Source: Chloroflexota bacterium
GTDB taxonomy: Bacteria > Chloroflexota > Dehalococcoidia > Lucifugimonadales > Australimonadaceae
Direction of reading: 5' to 3'
NCBI GenBank assembly: GCA_009838965.1
Contig: VXQP01000105.1
Coordinates: forward strand, 1 to 47,841
Length of the DNA: 47,841 nucleotides
The notes under the pieces were generated by a model. That model saw only the letters and a program-made list of their open reading frames with translations. It had not been told where the DNA came from and searched no databases. Below, one piece after another: positions 40,642-47,841 of the stretch. How positions within the stretch are numbered: the stretch's first letter is position 1; each line of letters opens with the position of its first letter. A program made the position numbers and the translations under genes.

Positions 40642-41606
40642 TGGCTGACGCACTCATCATCGGCGAGGTCTCGGACGGCGCACCCGCGTCTGCGACGCTG
40701 GAAGGCATCGCCGCGGCGCGCGCCCTGGGGGTCGACCAGGTGGCCGTCCTGATGCCGGGCGCGGACTCTGCGAGCGCAGCCTCCGCCGCCATCGCGGGTG
40801 GTGCGGACATCGTCTATACCGTCGCCGACGGCCCGGCTGCTGACGGCGAGTTCGACGCGCTGGTGGACGCGGCACAGGCCGCCGTCACGCTGAGCGGGGC
40901 ACGCTATGTCATCGGCGCGAAGACGCTCACCGGACGGGACGTGATGCCGCGGCTCGCCTTCCGGCTCGGCACCGCGCTGGCGTCCGACTGCTCCGCCGTT
41001 TCCCTCGACGACTCGGGACGCCTCATCGCGACCCGGCCGGTCTACGGCGGCAACGCGGAGGCGTCGGTTGCCTGCCTCGGCAGTGTTGCTGTCGCCTCGC
41101 TGCGGCCCAAGAGCGTGGATGCGCTCGAATCGGACGCCTCGCGCTCCGGCGAGGTGTTGCCGCTGGAGTTCGAGGCGAACGTGCGTACCCGGGTGCTGGA
41201 ACGTGTCGAGGAGGCAGGAGAGGGTGTTCGCCTGGAGAATGCGCGCGTCGTCGTCTCCGGCGGGCGTGGACTCGGCGGGCCGGAGCCGTTCGACTCGCTG
41301 CGGGAGCTGGCGAACATGCTCGGCGGTGCGGTCGGCGCGTCCCGTGCGGCCTGTGACGCGGGTTGGGTCCCCTCCGGTTACCAGGTCGGCCTCACGGGTA
41401 AGACGGTGACACCGGACCTGTACATCGCTGTCGGGATATCCGGGGCGAGCCAGCACATGGCCGGGTGCAGCAACTCCCGAACGCTCGTGGCCATCAACAA
41501 GGATGCCGGGGCTAACATCTTCAAGGAGGCCCGCTTCGGGGTCGCCGGAGACTGGCAGAAAGTGCTGCCCGCTTTCATGGAACAACTGCACGAGCTGATG
41601 GGGTAG
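40641..41606 (+). CDS. etfA: Electron transfer flavoprotein, alpha subunit
   Basis: 321-aa alpha subunit of ETF. The FAD domain is well conserved: [57 protein letters not shown] and [12 protein letters not shown]. The N-terminal half is the variable ETF alpha/beta domain. ATG overlaps the etfB stop, so the subunits are co-translated. The complex passes electrons to a membrane ETF:quinone oxidoreductase, which is not seen in this window. The gene is followed 25 bp later by a small unknown protein. Confidence 0.94.
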   Translation: MADALIIGEVSDGAPASATLEGIAAARALGVDQVAVLMPGADSASAASAAIAGGADIVYTVADGPAADGEFDALVDAAQAAVTLSGARYVIGAKTLTGRDVMPRLAFRLGTALASDCSAVSLDDSGRLIATRPVYGGNAEASVACLGSVAVASLRPKSVDALESDASRSGEVLPLEFEANVRTRVLERVEEAGEGVRLENARVVVSGGRGLGGPEPFDSLRELANMLGGAVGASRAACDAGWVPSGYQVGLTGKTVTPDLYIAVGISGASQHMAGCSNSRTLVAINKDAGANIFKEARFGVAGDWQKVLPAFMEQLHELMG

Positions 41607-41631
41607 GATTAAGCGAGAGGGAGGTCGGACG

Positions 41632-42078
41632 ATGGCAGACCAGGAATACGACCGCGAGATGGCTGAAGCGATCGAGCACGCCGAGACGTCGGAGGTGGTC
41701 TGCATCATCCTTCCGCTCATCAACCAGTGCCTGGTCTACGACAACCGGAGCACGGCGGAAGACCCGCCGCGCATCTCGGTCTCGCCGCCGCTCGGTTCGG
41801 CTGAGCGCCGCCTGCGCCACGTCAACCGCGCCCGCCCCAACATGCCCCACGCACGGGAGCTCGCTGCCATCCCCTGGGTCGGTTCGATCCGGAGCCTCGA
41901 GGAGTCCGGCGTCTGCGACATGCTGTACCGCCGCGTCAGCGGCTCCGGCTTCGACTCGGTGCAGCGCCAGTACGATGAGGCATTGGACGAGTTGCGGCAG
42001 TGGGAGCGGCGCTCCACCATCGCTATGATCCGCGGGCAGGGGCCCTACCACACGCTCTGGTCGCGCAACGGCTCCTAG
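41632..42078 (+). CDS. Hypothetical protein, 148 aa, after etfBA
   Basis: ATG behind GGGAGGTCGGACG, 25 bp after etfA, so probably in the same transcript. It is soluble, with no signal peptide. Notable segments are VVCIILPLINQCLVYDNR, which could be a beta-hairpin, a middle part RVSVS-like strand followed by PPLGSAERRLRHVN, and a C-terminal pattern DEALDELRQWERR, probably helical. No known catalytic motif is visible. I do not recognise the family. Good ribosome site and codon use like the neighbours support it as a real gene. Confidence 0.65.
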   Translation: MADQEYDREMAEAIEHAETSEVVCIILPLINQCLVYDNRSTAEDPPRISVSPPLGSAERRLRHVNRARPNMPHARELAAIPWVGSIRSLEESGVCDMLYRRVSGSGFDSVQRQYDEALDELRQWERRSTIAMIRGQGPYHTLWSRNGS

Positions 42079-42133
42079 CTGGCGGGGCCTTTCCCATTCA
42101 GGGCACCCACAAGGGATGCCCCTGCATCAGCCA

Positions 42134-43246
42134 TCAGCCCCAGACTGCTCGCGCCGTTTCCGCGACCACACGGAGTTTCGCGTTCTGCTCCGCGATGCTG
42201 AGCTTGTTGCCGACGATCGACGTCCCGAAGCCGCACTGCGGGCTGATCCCAAGCTGCTCCCGGGGAAAGTGCCGCGCGGCCTCGGCGATACGCTCCGCAA
42301 GCCCTTCCGGCGTCTCGGGACGGGGCGACTTGGTCGTCACCAGCCCGAGCACGACCGTCTTGTCGTCGGGTACGGAGCGCAGCGGTTCGAACGAGCCTGA
42401 GCGTTCGTCGTCGTACTCCAGCATGAGCCGCTGCGCGTTCACACGCCGCAGCACGGGTTCCACGAGCCGGTCGTAGCCGCCTTCGGCCAGCCAGCGGCTT
42501 CCCTGGTTGCCCTTGCAGAGGTGGAAGGCGAACGTCACATCCGGGAAGCCGGCCATGACGGCGTTGTCCAGCTCGACGCCCTGCGCGACCCAGTCCTCCG
42601 CCGTCCAGCCACGGCTCCGGTAGAACTCAGCCCACGTGGGATCCAGCACGAGCGGGTACTGCGGGGCATCGAGTTGGACGTACGTTGCGCCGAGCCTGAC
42701 GAGCTCCTCGATCTCCTCCCGGAGTATCTGCGCGACATCGGCCAGGAACGCGTCGAGGGTCGGGTAGGCCGCTGCTGACTTCGCGGGAGACCAGAAGTTG
42801 GCGAAGAGGCTGGGGCTTGGCAGCGTTATCTTCGGGATGCGGGTAGTGCGGCCTCGAAGGTAGGTGAACTCCTCGGCTGAGAGGTGACGCTTGCGCCGGA
42901 GCGTGCCGGTGACCCCGAGCGTGGATGGGCGCTCCCTGTTCAGGTCCCCGACCCGTTCGTCGCCCTTCCAGTCGCCCCAGAGGAACGCGTTGAGGTCGAA
43001 CTCGCCGAAACCCTCGACCGCCTCCGGCATCTGGCTCTGGAACGAGAGCCTGCGTATCTCCCCGTCGGTGAGTGTCTCCAGCCCCGCCTCCTCCTGTGCG
43101 GCGACAGCCTGATCGACTGCGGTGTCCTCGACTCGCTTGAACTCCGCGGGCCCGATCCGCCCGGCGTCGAAGTCCTCGCGCGCGGCCAGCAACTCTGCCG
43201 GCCTGATCATGCTGCCGACCACGTCGGCGTGGGGCAGGTCCGTCAT
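42134..43246 (-). CDS. Cobalamin-independent methionine synthase-like protein (MetE C-terminal family)
   Basis: 370-aa single-domain protein related to the catalytic half of MetE (COG0620). The zinc ligands are visible: His and Cys in FHLCKGN, Glu in MLEYDDE, and Cys in SPQCGFG. The N-terminus DVVGSMIRP and the segment TYVQLDAPQYP fit the family barrel. It lacks the whole N-terminal half of classical MetE, so it is a 'core' type enzyme that may transfer methyl groups to homocysteine or another thiol from an unknown donor. In a catabolic setting it could also accept methyl groups from demethylation, but no such gene is adjacent. ATG at 43246 overlaps an upstream short frame (CCATGA). A long inverted repeat lies just upstream. 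Confidence 0.85.
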   Translation of the reverse strand: MTDLPHADVVGSMIRPAELLAAREDFDAGRIGPAEFKRVEDTAVDQAVAAQEEAGLETLTDGEIRRLSFQSQMPEAVEGFGEFDLNAFLWGDWKGDERVGDLNRERPSTLGVTGTLRRKRHLSAEEFTYLRGRTTRIPKITLPSPSLFANFWSPAKSAAAYPTLDAFLADVAQILREEIEELVRLGATYVQLDAPQYPLVLDPTWAEFYRSRGWTAEDWVAQGVELDNAVMAGFPDVTFAFHLCKGNQGSRWLAEGGYDRLVEPVLRRVNAQRLMLEYDDERSGSFEPLRSVPDDKTVVLGLVTTKSPRPETPEGLAERIAEAARHFPREQLGISPQCGFGTSIVGNKLSIAEQNAKLRVVAETARAVWG

Positions 43247-43271
43247 GGTGTTCGCCTACGTTTCTTTAAGC

Positions 43272-43392
43272 GTTTCATCGTGTTACATCCTGTCACTTTC
43301 ACTCGTGGACTTTCTGTAGGTCCTGCAACCCGTTCGTTACGTTCTGTCCTTCCTTTGTAACCCGATGTGCCTGGGATGTAACCGGATGAAAC
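43272..43392. repeat. Long-range inverted repeat upstream of the metE-like gene
   Basis: GTTTCATC-GT-GTTACATC (43272-43289) is repeated inverted as GATGTAAC-CG-GATGAAAC (43375-43392), matching at 16 of 18 positions with 85 bp between. A related TGTAACCCGATG half-site occurs at about 43357-43368. The near copy lies 26 bp upstream of the metE-like ATG. This resembles paired operators for a looping or dimeric regulator. Confidence 0.6.
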
Positions 43393-43493
43393 AGCCGCTC
43401 GGGGGCGGAACAGGTATGGGGCGTGCTCCGTCTGCCGGTTGGAGACAGAGTACGCGGTCATGGGCTTCGGCGTAAGAGGCGGATGTCACATCG

Positions 43494-43513
43494 GCGGGCA
43501 GACGTTTGCCCGC
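43494..43513 (+). repeat. 7-bp hairpin upstream of the small Arg/Gly-rich gene
   Basis: GCGGGCA-N6-TGCCCGC, a perfect short stem placed 12 bp before the -35 element of the promoter at 43526. It could be an operator or a terminator remnant. Confidence 0.4.
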
Positions 43514-43525
43514 GCCGTTGTCCAC

Positions 43526-43554
43526 TTGGCGGGCAAGCCATCGCCTGCGATAAT
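43526..43554 (+). promoter_or_regulatory. Sigma70-like promoter of the small Arg/Gly-rich gene
   Basis: TTGGCG (43526-43531), a 17-bp spacer and GATAAT (43549-43554). The predicted leader is about 60 nt to the ATG at 43622. Confidence 0.45.
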
Positions 43555-43621
43555 GGTGGAGATTCCCCACCGGCGTGAACGCTCAAGAACGCAGCGGCGC
43601 AAGCACGCTGAGGCGAGGCAT

Positions 43622-43879
43622 ATGTCATACCAGGTCTATTTCGCAGATCTGACCGAGGAGAACCGCGGGCTCACCATGACGCTCCTTCGGTTGAAGGAAG
43701 AGGCGGGGGAGATCGAGCCCGACGAGGCCAAGCTCCTGGAAGAGCTGCGCGGCAGTCCCACGCCCTGGCCCGCGATAGCGGACGAACCCCAACCCCGGCA
43801 GCACTTCAACCGTGGCGGCGGGCGCCGCGGTCCTCGCCGTGGCCCCTCCAACGGACGCGCCTACCGCATCGAGGGCTGA
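43622..43879 (+). CDS. Small unknown protein with Arg/Gly-rich tail
   Basis: 85 aa starting at ATG 43622; the frame is open upstream, but the promoter at 43526 and GAGG 6 nt before this ATG favour the short form. The N-terminal part YQVYFADLTEENRGLTMTLL and a helical middle (KEEAGEIEPDEAKLLEELR) are acidic. The C-terminus is strongly basic (FNRGGGRRGPRRGPSNGRAY), like RGG tails of RNA-binding proteins. It ends 10 bp from the convergent mfd stop. I do not recognise the family. RNA or nucleic-acid binding is inferred from composition only. Confidence 0.6.
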   Translation: MSYQVYFADLTEENRGLTMTLLRLKEEAGEIEPDEAKLLEELRGSPTPWPAIADEPQPRQHFNRGGGRRGPRRGPSNGRAYRIEG

Positions 43880-43889
43880 GCCGGGAACG

Positions 43890-46800
43890 CTACCGCGTCG
43901 AGGCCTGAGCGAGTATCTCGCTCAACTCCCCGGCCCGCTGCCGGAACGCAGCAAGTTCCTCCAGCACTTCCAGCAGCGCCTGTCCCCAGGGTGTCCGTCC
44001 CTGCTCGAGCGGGACGTGCACCTGCTGGTTCCCCACCGTCGTCCCGTGTCCGAGCGCGCGCTCCAGCGCGATGCGCGCTCCTCCCACCTCGTCGACCAGC
44101 TTCAGCGTGACACGGTCGGTGCGGCGCGTTACCGATTCCACCCCCGCCGTCTTTGCCAGCACGCGTACGCGTACGCCGAAGAGCAGGTTGTGCAACTCGT
44201 CCGGCAGCCGGTGGCCGAAGCGCTCCATGAACTCGCGCGGCAGGTCGTCGACAGCCTCGATGGTCGTGGCGCGCGCCAGCCGCTGGTACATCGCCATCCG
44301 CGCGGGCATGTGCGGTACGAGCTCCTCCGGGATCGAGGCGGGCAGGCCGAGGTCGATGATCGGGTCAGGCGTCTGGGGCGGAGGCGGGGCGCCGCCTTCC
44401 CGCATCGCCCGCAGTTCGGCCACGGCCTCCGAGAGCAGCCGTGTGTAGAGGTCGAACCCCACGGCCTGGATGTGCCCGCTCTGCTCACCGCCGAGCAGGT
44501 TGCCCGCGCCGCGTATCTCCAGGTCTTTCATCGCGATGCGGAACCCGGCGCCGAGTTCGGTTGCCGCCATGATGGTCTCCAGCCTGCGCTTCGCCGTATC
44601 CGTCAGCCGCCGCCCGCGCTCCACGAGCAGGTAAGCGTAGGCGCGCTGCGATCGCCGCCCGATGCGCCCGCGCAGCTGGTAGAGCTGTGCCAGCCCGAAC
44701 CGGTCCGCGTGGTCCACGACCAGCGTGTTCACGTTAGGGATGTCCAGGCCGGACTCGATGATCGTCGTGCAGACGAGCACGTCCCCCTCGCCGTCGGCGA
44801 AGCGCTCCATGATCTCCGCGAGTTCGTCCTCCGGCATCTGCCCGTGTCCCGTGAGTATCCGCGCCTCCGGCACGAGGTCGCGCAGCGCTCCTGCCGCCAG
44901 GTGGATGCTCTTCACACGGTTGTGGAGAAAGAAGACCTGCCCGCCCCGGTCCAACTCGCGCTGCACCGCCTCCTTCACGAGGTCGTCCGAGCGTTCCGCG
45001 AGGTACGTCTTGATGGGGAGTCGCTCCTCCGGTGGGGTCTCGATGGTGGAGATGTCACGTATGCCGGACATCGCCATGTGGAGCGTGCGGGGGATGGGCG
45101 TTGCCGTGAGCGTGAGCACGTCCACCTCGCTCCGTAGTTCGCGCAGCCGCTCCTTGTGCGCCACGCCGAAGCGGTGCTCCTCGTCGATGATAAGGATGCC
45201 GAGGTCCTTGAAGTCCACGTCCTTCTGCACGAGCCGGTGGGTGCCGATGACCACGTCCACTTCGCCGCTCTTCAGTCCGCGCACCACCTCGTCCTGCTCC
45301 TTCGGGGTGAGGAACCGGCTGAGCATCTCCACCCGTGCAGGGAAGGGGCCCAGACGCTCGGTGAAACTGCGGTAGTGCTGTTGCGCAAGGACGGTCGTGG
45401 GCACCAGCACCGCCGCCTGTTTCCCGCTCATCACCGCCTTGAACGCAGCCCGCAGCGCGACCTCCGTCTTGCCGTAGCCAACGTCGCCGCAGACAAGCCG
45501 GTCCATCGGGCGCGCGATCTCCATGTCCTCCTTGACGTCGTCTATCGCCCGCTGCTGATCGGGCGTCTCGACGAACGGAAAAGCGTCCTCCATCTCCCGC
45601 TGCCACGGCGTGTCGTTGCCGTGCGGAAAGCCCTCCGAGGACTCGCGCCGGGCGTAGAGCGCCAGCAGGTCAATCGCGAGCCGCTTGGTGGACTCCCGTG
45701 CCCGCGATACTGCGCGCGTCCATTCCTGCCCGCCGAGACTCGTCAGCGACGGTGGCTTCTCCTCTCCTCCGGCGTAGGGCGAGAGCCGCGCAAGATGCTC
45801 CATCGGCACGTAGAGGCGGTCGCCGCCCGCGTATTCGAGGATGAGGTACTCGCGTCCACCGGGTGCGTCTGTCTCCTCCGACCGTGAACCCGTGCCGGCG
45901 AAGCGTCCTATGCCGTGGTCGACGTGCACGACGTACGCTCCGGGCGTCAACTCCTCGACCGTCGTCGCCTGGAAGCGTTGCGCATGCCTCCGGGCGCGGG
46001 TAACGCGCTGCTTGCGCGCACCGAAGACCTCCGCGTCCGACAGCAGTGTGACGAGCGTTTCGCCGCCTTCCTCCGCTGCGAGCGTCCACCCTCCCGCGAC
46101 GGTTGTGTGCACGACGGTGACGCTTCGCTCCGGCGCGGTGTCCAGCGTCCGCTCCTCCCCGGCTCCCACGTCCGCCTCGGCGAGCAGTTCCCGCAGCCGC
46201 TGCGAGTGCTGCGTCGCGATCACGACCGCACCGCGATGTCCAGCCTGCACGGCCTCGGCGAGGTCCTCGATGGCGCCCTGATAGGACGGCGCGGCGTCGA
46301 ACGGGAGCGCCACGGCGGCGGCGCCTGTCTCTCCCTGGTGGTAGCGGCTGAGCTCCAGTCGAGTGAGCCCCTCGAGCATCTGCGAGACCGTGTCCCAGTC
46401 GGCGAGCGGTGCGGGGAAGCCCATCGGCAGGGCCCCGCGCTCCTCCTTCGCAAGGCGCATCTTCTCCGCGCCACCCTCCACGTGCCGCGCCGCCTCGACG
46501 GTCTCGGAGGGCTCGTTCATCACCACAACGACGTCGTCCGGCAGGTGGTCGAGCAGCGTGTGACGCAACAGGAAGCCGGCGTAGAACGAGGCGTTGTCCA
46601 GGGACACCCCGGCGAGCAGGTCGGCCAGTTCGTCCTGGATGCGGTCGCGCTCGGACGTGCCCGTGTTGGCGAAGTCCAGACCGCGTATGAGTTCGTCGAT
46701 CCGCTCGTGGTCAGCGAGCAGGGGAAGCGTCTCTCCAGCGGGGAGCACCGTAACCGCGTCCAGGTGCTCGCCGGACCGCTGCGTGTTCGCGTCGAACGCG

Positions 46801-47423
46801 CGGATCGAGTCGACCTCGTCGCCCCACAGGTCTATCCGCACGGGACGGTCGTGCCCCGGCCCGTAGACGTCGACGATGCCGCCTCGCCTCGCCACGGTGC
46901 CGGGATGGTCCACCATCGACCCGACGCCATAGCCCAGGCGCGCCCAGTGGGTCAGCATGGGCTCGACGGCAAGGTGCTGTCCGCGCGTGAGCGTGTGCAT
47001 CGCGTCCCGCAGCACGGCGGGCGGGAGCGTCTTCTGCAGGAGCCCCGTTACCGACGCGACGATGAGCGCAGGCGCATCGGCTGCCTGGTGCAGCGCACCG
47101 AGGGCGCGGATGCGCTCGTGCACCGTCCCTGCTTCCACGGAGAGCCGCTCGTAGGGCAGCACCTCCGCCTCCGCGAAGTGCAGCAGCGGGGCATCTTCGC
47201 CGCAGTACGCCTCCAGTTGGTCGAGCAAGCGGCGCGCGTCGTCAGGATGGGGACAGAGCACCAGCACCGGGCGTTGGAGGTCACGCCACAGTCCCGCGAT
47301 CACGAGGGGTTTGGCCGCGTCCGGTGCAACGGCGGCATGGGCGCCGCCGGACGCCATCGCTTCCGTCGTCCGCCGGTAGGCCGACGCCTGCCCGAGCACA
47401 TCCAGCAGTCCCGTGAGACTCAA
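43890..47423 (-). CDS. mfd: Transcription-repair coupling factor Mfd
   Basis: About 1177 aa, full length for Mfd, the ATPase that removes RNA polymerase stalled at DNA lesions and recruits UvrA. Domain order: UvrB-like module in the first third (LPYERLSVEAGTVHERI, ARRGGIVDVYG); RNA-polymerase-interacting, CarD-like domain (YVVHVDHGIGRFAG near 500); helicase domains with Walker A GDVGYGKTEVAL, DEEH box (IIDEEHRFGV), TATPIPRT, and the TRG-type motifs RGRIGRRSQRAYAYL; C-terminal D7 domain. I start it at TTG 47423, 6 nt after GGAGGG; 30 more open codons upstream are not family-like. It is convergent with the small gene at 43622 and divergent from the lipoprotein at 47586. Confidence 0.95.
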   Translation of the reverse strand: MSLTGLLDVLGQASAYRRTTEAMASGGAHAAVAPDAAKPLVIAGLWRDLQRPVLVLCPHPDDARRLLDQLEAYCGEDAPLLHFAEAEVLPYERLSVEAGTVHERIRALGALHQAADAPALIVASVTGLLQKTLPPAVLRDAMHTLTRGQHLAVEPMLTHWARLGYGVGSMVDHPGTVARRGGIVDVYGPGHDRPVRIDLWGDEVDSIRAFDANTQRSGEHLDAVTVLPAGETLPLLADHERIDELIRGLDFANTGTSERDRIQDELADLLAGVSLDNASFYAGFLLRHTLLDHLPDDVVVVMNEPSETVEAARHVEGGAEKMRLAKEERGALPMGFPAPLADWDTVSQMLEGLTRLELSRYHQGETGAAAVALPFDAAPSYQGAIEDLAEAVQAGHRGAVVIATQHSQRLRELLAEADVGAGEERTLDTAPERSVTVVHTTVAGGWTLAAEEGGETLVTLLSDAEVFGARKQRVTRARRHAQRFQATTVEELTPGAYVVHVDHGIGRFAGTGSRSEETDAPGGREYLILEYAGGDRLYVPMEHLARLSPYAGGEEKPPSLTSLGGQEWTRAVSRARESTKRLAIDLLALYARRESSEGFPHGNDTPWQREMEDAFPFVETPDQQRAIDDVKEDMEIARPMDRLVCGDVGYGKTEVALRAAFKAVMSGKQAAVLVPTTVLAQQHYRSFTERLGPFPARVEMLSRFLTPKEQDEVVRGLKSGEVDVVIGTHRLVQKDVDFKDLGILIIDEEHRFGVAHKERLRELRSEVDVLTLTATPIPRTLHMAMSGIRDISTIETPPEERLPIKTYLAERSDDLVKEAVQRELDRGGQVFFLHNRVKSIHLAAGALRDLVPEARILTGHGQMPEDELAEIMERFADGEGDVLVCTTIIESGLDIPNVNTLVVDHADRFGLAQLYQLRGRIGRRSQRAYAYLLVERGRRLTDTAKRRLETIMAATELGAGFRIAMKDLEIRGAGNLLGGEQSGHIQAVGFDLYTRLLSEAVAELRAMREGGAPPPPQTPDPIIDLGLPASIPEELVPHMPARMAMYQRLARATTIEAVDDLPREFMERFGHRLPDELHNLLFGVRVRVLAKTAGVESVTRRTDRVTLKLVDEVGGARIALERALGHGTTVGNQQVHVPLEQGRTPWGQALLEVLEELAAFRQRAGELSEILAQASTR

Positions 47424-47544
47424 GCGATCCCTCCGTGCTGTCGCGATAGACGCAGACAAGCGCCCCACGCTCAGATATCGAGGGACGCACTTGTTGCCGG
47501 TTGGCCCCGGCATGGGGTTGAGTGTAACAGGCCGCGCTGTCTCG

Positions 47545-47573
47545 TTGACGGAGCGGGGGCGCGTCGCTAATGT
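47545..47573 (+). promoter_or_regulatory. Sigma70-like promoter of the terminal lipoprotein gene
   Basis: TTGACG (47545-47550), a 17-bp spacer and TAATGT (47568-47573). The distance to the ATG at 47586 leaves only a very short leader containing GAGGG. Confidence 0.5.
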
Positions 47574-47585
47574 TCCTTGAGGGTT

Positions 47586-47841
47586 ATGTCGCCTTCACGC
47601 ACCCTCCCCATCTCCCGCCTCGCGACGATGCTTTCGGGGCGGTCAATGTCCTGCGCCGCGCTCCTGTGCGTGTGCGCGGCGCTCCTCGCGCTGGCCGCAT
47701 GCAGGCCGGAAGAGCCGACCCCTACGCCTCCCCCGGAGCCGACGCCGACTCCCACGAGCACACCGACGCCCACGCCGGTGCCTACGTTCACTCCGGTGCC
47801 GACGGCAACGCCTACGCCGAGTCCGACCGCCACCGCCACTC
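47586..47841 (+). CDS. Pro/Thr-rich lipoprotein, N-terminal part (cut by window edge)
   Basis: 85 codons of an exported lipoprotein that runs off the window. The signal region ends with a hydrophobic core CAALLCVCAALLALAAC and lipid-attachment Cys39. The long N-terminal stretch (about 20 residues before the core) is unusual, so an internal ATG at 47628 is an alternative start. After the Cys a tether of at least 45 residues repeats PTPT/PTPVP. This is the same design as the binding proteins of this window, but the mature domain is outside, so its function is unknown. GAGGG lies directly before the chosen ATG. Confidence 0.75.
   Translation, partial: MSPSRTLPISRLATMLSGRSMSCAALLCVCAALLALAACRPEEPTPTPPPEPTPTPTSTPTPTPVPTFTPVPTATPTPSPTATAT

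Larger units (their letters stand above)
43247..43621. other. 375-bp gene-free divergent region
   Basis: Between the metE-like gene and the small Arg/Gly-rich gene. It contains the paired inverted repeats (43272-43392), a short hairpin (43494-43513) and a rightward promoter (43526-43554). Open frames crossing it lack start signals. Confidence 0.6.

Noticed and set aside
39837-41723. 628-codon open frame antisense to etfBA
   Set aside because: Ser/Arg/Ala-rich composition without domains, no ribosome site, and it lies exactly opposite two certain genes; typical high-GC shadow frame.
43246-43279. 11-codon leader peptide (MKRLKKRRRTP) overlapping the metE-like start
   Set aside because: The ATGA overlap is suggestive, but it lacks a ribosome site and contains no Met/Cys codons that would fit attenuation; its frame is just the end of a longer open frame.
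45915-47570. 551-codon open frame antisense to mfd
   Set aside because: Shadow of the Mfd coding frame; Arg/His/Gly-rich, no start signal.

Overview
The window reads as a high-GC bacterial chromosome segment, most likely from the Chloroflexota (SAR202/Dehalococcoidia-like). This rests on style rather than a marker gene. Six secreted lipoproteins are predicted, and five of them carry long Pro/Thr linkers directly after the lipobox cysteine. Paralogues of amidohydrolases, Rieske oxygenases and zinc dehydrogenases are packed together, and TTG/GTG starts behind strong GGAGG sites are common. No rRNA, tRNA, CRISPR array, integrase or intact insertion sequence was seen.

Region 1 (1-13.2 kb, minus strand) is a catabolic gene train. 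Read from its promoters near 13.2 and 11.9 kb it runs: two tandem bicupin proteins, a Rieske oxygenase, a zinc dehydrogenase, a LigB-type extradiol dioxygenase, three COG2159-type amidohydrolases, an ABC substrate-binding lipoprotein, a fused double permease, and a Pro/Thr-rich lipoprotein cut by the window edge. Region 2 (13.3-23.9 kb, plus strand) diverges from it and repeats the theme: binding protein, fused permease, two amidohydrolases, Rieske oxygenase, Gfo/Idh/MocA dehydrogenase, PanB-like protein, and an amidase translationally coupled to a small partner.

Region 3 (23.9-32.4 kb, minus strand) encodes a zinc dehydrogenase, another amidohydrolase, a tripartite tricarboxylate (TTT) transporter (TctC lipoprotein plus a TctA-TctB fusion), a deaminase/chlorohydrolase-type amidohydrolase and a dihydropyrimidinase-like cyclic amidohydrolase. 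Region 4 (32.4-35.6 kb) is a repeat-rich intergenic stretch, then a well-formed promoter driving a second dehydrogenase-Rieske pair that ends at a strong hairpin.

Region 5 (35.6-47.8 kb) is more housekeeping: an AlkD-like DNA alkylation repair protein, a small membrane protein, a TolB-like propeller lipoprotein, a two-domain nuclease (PD-(D/E)XK plus RNase-H-like), EtfB/EtfA, a conserved-looking unknown, a MetE-C-like methyltransferase, a small Arg/Gly-rich protein, Mfd, and the start of another Pro/Thr lipoprotein.

Together regions 1-4 look like an island for uptake and stepwise breakdown of oxidised organic (probably aromatic or heterocyclic carboxylate) compounds. Three importers feed Rieske oxygenases, dehydrogenases, an extradiol dioxygenase and six D-x-H amidohydrolases. 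At superfamily level this set parallels the protocatechuate 4,5-cleavage pathway (LigB, LigC, LigJ/LigW). The actual substrates cannot be read from the sequence. No ABC ATPase, Rieske reductase/ferredoxin or transcription factor is encoded in the window, so these must be supplied from elsewhere.
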